Under the pieces are notes generated by a model. The model saw only the letters and a program-made list of their open reading frames with translations, had not been told where the DNA came from and did no database searches. Position numbers and translations under genes: made by a program. Positions 56,301 through 61,673 of a stretch of 64,000 nucleotides of DNA are shown piece after piece. Origin of the DNA: Apricaphanius iberus (Eukaryota > Chordata > Actinopteri > Cyprinodontiformes > Aphaniidae); contig JAPXFQ010002758.1 in assembly GCA_028564705.1 (NCBI GenBank), positions 1,387,501 to 1,451,500 on the forward strand, written 5' to 3'. Within the stretch, counting starts at the first letter, position 1, and each line of letters begins with the position of its first letter.

Positions 56301-59300
56301 AGCGATCCAAAGTTATGAAATGGAGCAGTCAGGCAGGCGTCCTTCATAACCTCTTTCAAGTCTCTGCTAAAAACATTATTCCCTGGCTTTTAGCTTCTGT
56401 CTCTTCACCTCACCTGAAAATTTCTTGTGTTTTTAGTTCTTGTTATTCCTTTTGCTTTTTTTACTGTCTCCCCATTATTTTAAAGCAGTGTAGTATGGTA
56501 GATTCATGCTTCTTCTGTTATCTGGATTATGACAATTGTTACGGTAATGATAGAAAATTGTACCTATTAGTTTAAACTAATCAACCATTGAAGTTCTAGA
56601 TTAGGTTTAATTTTCTTTTATTAAGTTCAGGTAAAACTGAAGTAATTGCTTTGGGTCCCAAAAGTTCCTGAAGACTCCCTAATTGGTTTCAAAGTTTGTC
56701 TTGATATTATCTAACTGGCCTTAAGCATTCCTGTAAAGAACTTAGTGTCACCGTGCCTCACCTAACCCTTAGACCAGGAGCTCTCTTTTACTTCGTGGAT
56801 TAAGCACTTCACTAAAATACAATTCATCCATCTTTGTTGTTCTGGGGGGTGGGTTCATATAAAATCCAGATAATTTAATTATTTCTTTTATCATGCATCT
56901 TTCCAAAGTGCAGCATCTGATGAGTTTTTAACAGGTCAATTCTCTTGCCGGAAAGTTTTTGTGGATTACCCAAAAAGGCATTCTATTCAGACACCAAAAC
57001 ACCTCTTTACACATGTTACAATTACTCTAAGATACATCAGTCAAGGTACTGACATTTACTCTGATGAGAATACATTTTTCTACTGTATCATAACTTTACT
57101 TATTATGAATAAAATCCTCTCAAAACGTCCTCATAAAGGAGCTTATTATTTCTAGTCCTCCCACAAGAACACTGATTGCAACAGGCAGGTCTACTAGTTA
57201 TTCCAATACTGTTAAGGAACAATTAGCAGGCAGAACATCTAGTCTCCAGCCTCCTGTTCTCTCTAGGGCTTCTTTTATGTTGTCATCCACTTATATTTTT
57301 ATTTAATTCACATTTATTTTTTAACCAATATTTTTGTTGTGTTTTGTTTCATGTGATCACTTATAGTTTTGTGTTTTATAAGTATTTTTTAAGTGTTGCA
57401 CATGTTATGTAATTGACATTCTACCAATATTTCAGGATTTTCCTTACCCAATGCATGAGAAACTGTGTTTTTTTGCTGAATGACCTCAAACACTGTCATT
57501 TCTTCTTGTTTAGGGTGTGAGATGGCCCTCCTGTTTCCTATGCGTTCCCGTCGGATATACACTGCAATCATTCCAGATATCCCCCTGTCCCAGTCTGCCT
57601 TTACTATCTGCATGTGGGTGAAGCCGATTTCCATCTTCAACAAAACTGTGCTGTTCTCCTACGGCCACCGTCGAAACCCTTTTGAAATCCAGCTGCTGCT
57701 CGCCCACACATCTGCTGTGTTCACCGTCGGAGAGGAAGCTAATCAGGTGGAGGCAAGGAACGTGGTAGGCCAGGGAGAGTGGATCCACTTGTGTGGAACC
57801 TGGTCCTCTGAGCAAGGCTTGGCGACCCTGTGGGTGGATGGGAAGAAAGTGACGTCCATCCCCGGGATGGCCAAGGGACACATCTTACCCCAGGGAGGCT
57901 CACTACAACTGGGGCAAGAAAGAAACGGCTGCTGTCCTCTGTCTCCAACCAGCGGGAGCAGTGTGTCCGGATTTGAGGGAAGTTTTGATCCAAAACTGGC
58001 ATTTGCTGGGAAGATGACAGGGGTGAATATGTGGGACACTGTACTGTCAGAGGAGAAGATTTCCCAGCTGGCTGTGCAGCGAGGTCAGGGCTGCCACCAC
58101 AGGGGGAGCACGGTGGCCTGGGGGGTGACAGAGATGGTGCCACACGGAGGAGCGCAGTTTATCTACTGATCTATCGTTTTATTGGTCATAATCATTTGTA
58201 GCATTAATATCATCTAATATGAAAGATCAAGCTGACACTGTGGACACAAAAGAGTTTCGGCATCTTCTTCACTATTTAAATATGTCCTCAGAACTGAGAC
58301 TGGAATTTTCTACACCATATTTGTTGGTATTATCCCTAATCATAAAATTAAAAAACACCAATGCTGTGAGAGACTGAAATTTGTGCTATACAATATAAGT
58401 TTAAACTGATTCATTCCATTCAGTTGGAGAAAAAAACCTTGACATGTTGCTTGAGACGTGCTGCATGCATCATTTGCCAAATACTTAATTAAGAGTGAGA
58501 AAGACAAAGAACTGCTGACTCAGTTTGATGACTCAGCAAACCTAACAATGACCAGACAGCCGAGCAGAAAGAAGAGGTCACGCACAATGACAAGAGATTA
58601 TCCTGTAATTGCAGACTAATGACATTTTTCCTTTTAAACTTCTGAGGATTTCACAGAAACGGCAAGTGCAGTCAACACTCTCACTCACTCACTTTTAGAA
58701 TAACACATACATGCAACAATCTGTTGATTAAAAACTGCTGTACTTGCCTTCCATTTAGATAACAACTAGAATTAAGAGCTAATTTTATAATTCTTTTATA
58801 TTGTAAAACCCTTCAAACATAAAACTATTTCTTATAATAAAGCTATTGAATTCATTAAGGGTTTACATTGATGTGTTATTCATTGTAATGCATTTTATGT
58901 TGTTTTTTTCACTTGTGCTTAATAGTTAGATGATTGTACTTTTTAAATGTTTGTATTTTATGAAACAAATTAAGATGTTATTTTGAATATGTTTATGAAC
59001 AGTGGGGGACAAAGTTTACTTCGTGGCTTCTTGCATGTTTAAACCTGCGTAATTAGGTTGATTGTATGATACTGCACATTGTTTTATTCATGTGAGAAGA
59101 TGAAACAGAATGTATTTTATTAAAAAATATATTTTCATAACATAAGTGAATAAATGGAAAGGATAGTAAGAATAAACATTTGAAGTATACAAGCTTTATT
59201 GTAATTTTATAGGGGAAGAGTAAACCCTAAAGTCTTCTAAATTACTGAAGACCAAAACTGACATAATTAAAAATAAAACAAGAAATATACATATTTTGTT

Positions 59301-59334
59301 TTTCTTTTTCCCTATTCCTCCAGTTTTGCGAAGA

Positions 59335-59397
<63 letters not shown>

Positions 59398-61635
59398 TTA
59401 TTTATTTCTTACCTTTTTCCTTGTTACATTTTTCCTTTTTCATTATTTCGTCAAGAAAAAGAAAAATGTTTTATTTCCTTTTCCTTATACATGCATTTTC
59501 GGCGAGAAAAAAAGTTTTGTTTTGTTCTACCTCATTATGCAGATAAGGAAAGATGCCCTTCTTTGTCCAGTTCTTCAATAAAAAAAGGGCGTGCCTAACA
59601 GAAAGTTTTTGTAAAACAGATTTTGGGTACAGATATTCTGAATTTCACAGTCAAAACATGCGTTTGGAGTAGAGGTTCCCAACCTCGGTGTCCCAGACCG
59701 GTACAAGACCGTGGGTCAGTTGGTGCTGGGCCGCACATAACACATAAATAACTTCAGGTATTTCCATTTTATTTGTCATCCGAGTCTAAATAATGTTTTA
59801 ATTTGAGAAAAAACAGGATTCTCTCTGTTGCATCCTGCTATAACTCACTCTTGACACATGTCAATACCCCTTGCCTCAGTCACCTGATACATCCTAGCTA
59901 ATAAAATAAACCCACAAGTTAGCAAAAACTATTTTTGCCAAAAGGAAAAAGAGCCAGGGAAAAGACAAAAGAACCGAAGACTTCCAAGAAAAAGAAAGCT
60001 ACATTTAGCAGACAGAACAAGGAGTTCTCCTGAAAATAAAGATTTATTGTGATGGGCAATTTCCCTGCATATTATACTTCTCAGTCTACTTCAAAACGGA
60101 TTGATGCAGCGTCATTATCCGTCAACACAAGGCATCTCTGTCACCTATGCAAGGACAGACGGAGTATAGTCCATTTTCTAACTTTCCTTATCCATCTAAG
60201 GAGAGCGTATGCCTGTCATTGATCAGCTCAGTGACAGCCAGAGATCGTTTCACCAGAACGGTGCTCTGTAGTCCCTGTAATCAATCAATGCAGCGTTTGG
60301 GGACTACATGATATATATTGAAAAGAGAGTTTATCTAATATGGTCTTTTGGTGATTTTGAACACAAGAAGGTGTAGAGAAACAACAAAAGTGTTTGTTTA
60401 CATGCATTTCTAGAGGATTCTGTGAGCTGCACTTCTAGTAAAAAATCTTTACAGCTTAATCAAAACTTACTTTATGTTGTCGATTGCTCCTTGAGAGGGT
60501 AATACGTTCAAAAGCTGAAGAAAATAAACTCTAGCTAACCAGAAACGACACTACAGTGGCAGACCTGCTATGAAAAGTTAGTAAATGATTGCAATGCATT
60601 GATGAATCTATGTTTTTGCCCAGCCCTAGTTTCAGTGCAAACTTGCTGACGGAGAAGTATAAACTAGATTTAATATATGGCAACCAGCTTTGTGATGAGG
60701 CAATAATATCTTTAAAACGGTCCCACCAAGGACAGAATTTTTTAAACATTACCATATGCAACCAGAGCGCATTAAGTGGCAAATACGATATTATTCATGT
60801 TATGCTGCGGCTCTCTAGTTATGGCACACATCGGATTACTTTTATTATTATATTTAAAAAGAACCCCGTTCCTTTGCTGGTCATTTCTTCTTTTCATTTT
60901 GCTGTATTTATCTGCTGTGTCTGTGTGAATATTGTCTGATATTCAACCGGGCCATGGAGGAAATAAAGTTGGGGAACACTGCTGAGGACTTGCCACAATG
61001 CTACTTTGCCTTATACTAGAAGAATTCTCTCTGCAGTAAGCTTTGCCTTTTATCTGGTAATAGCTAAATATCTTAAAGAGAATAAGGAAGAGCAAGCCTT
61101 CAGGCAGGTAACAGGAAGCCGGAAAGAAGTACTGCAAATTTGTTTGACTTCATCACTTAGACCTTTTGAGGTTTGTCTGTCAATAAAGGTTTTTGGAATC
61201 TCTGTACTCTTTTGATTAAAAGAATAAAATAAAAAAACAGTGTTTACAGCAACTACACTTTCAACATGTTATGCCCTCTTATAATATCAAAAATATAATC
61301 TCAAGACTACGTAACAAAAAAATGGTTTGCCATCTTTAAATCTTACTTTATTAAATTATTTCTGTCATAATAAGTCACCAGTTATTGGCTAAGATAGGTT
61401 GTAATATGAATACATCTGCATTCAATCAACTTCTGCATTCCAAACCCTACAGTTAATTTAAGATCACATTTTATTTTAAGATGGAAAGGAACTGTTTGGC
61501 ACTTAACCCCCATGGAGTTAAAAATGACTTTAAATGTTGTAAACAACCATGTGTTAGTGAGCTGTAGCTGTAAAACCTTCAAACTGCACCCTGCTGTTAG
61601 CTCTCTCTAAGTTGGTAATACGCACACACACACAC

Positions 61636-61673
<38 letters not shown>

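Larger units (their letters stand above)
52516..57513 (+). other. ptx3 intron 3, repeat-rich
   Basis: 4998-bp intron holding a CCCTAA-rich repeat with a (CA)n run, an internally deleted L2 LINE copy, and a degenerate LINE array at about 54712-57265. The splice ends GTAAGC and TTGTTTAG remain sound. Confidence 0.7.

Noticed and set aside
57510..58143. Three minus-strand frames over the pentraxin exon
   Set aside because: Shadows of ptx3 exon 4 caused by its GC-rich codons.
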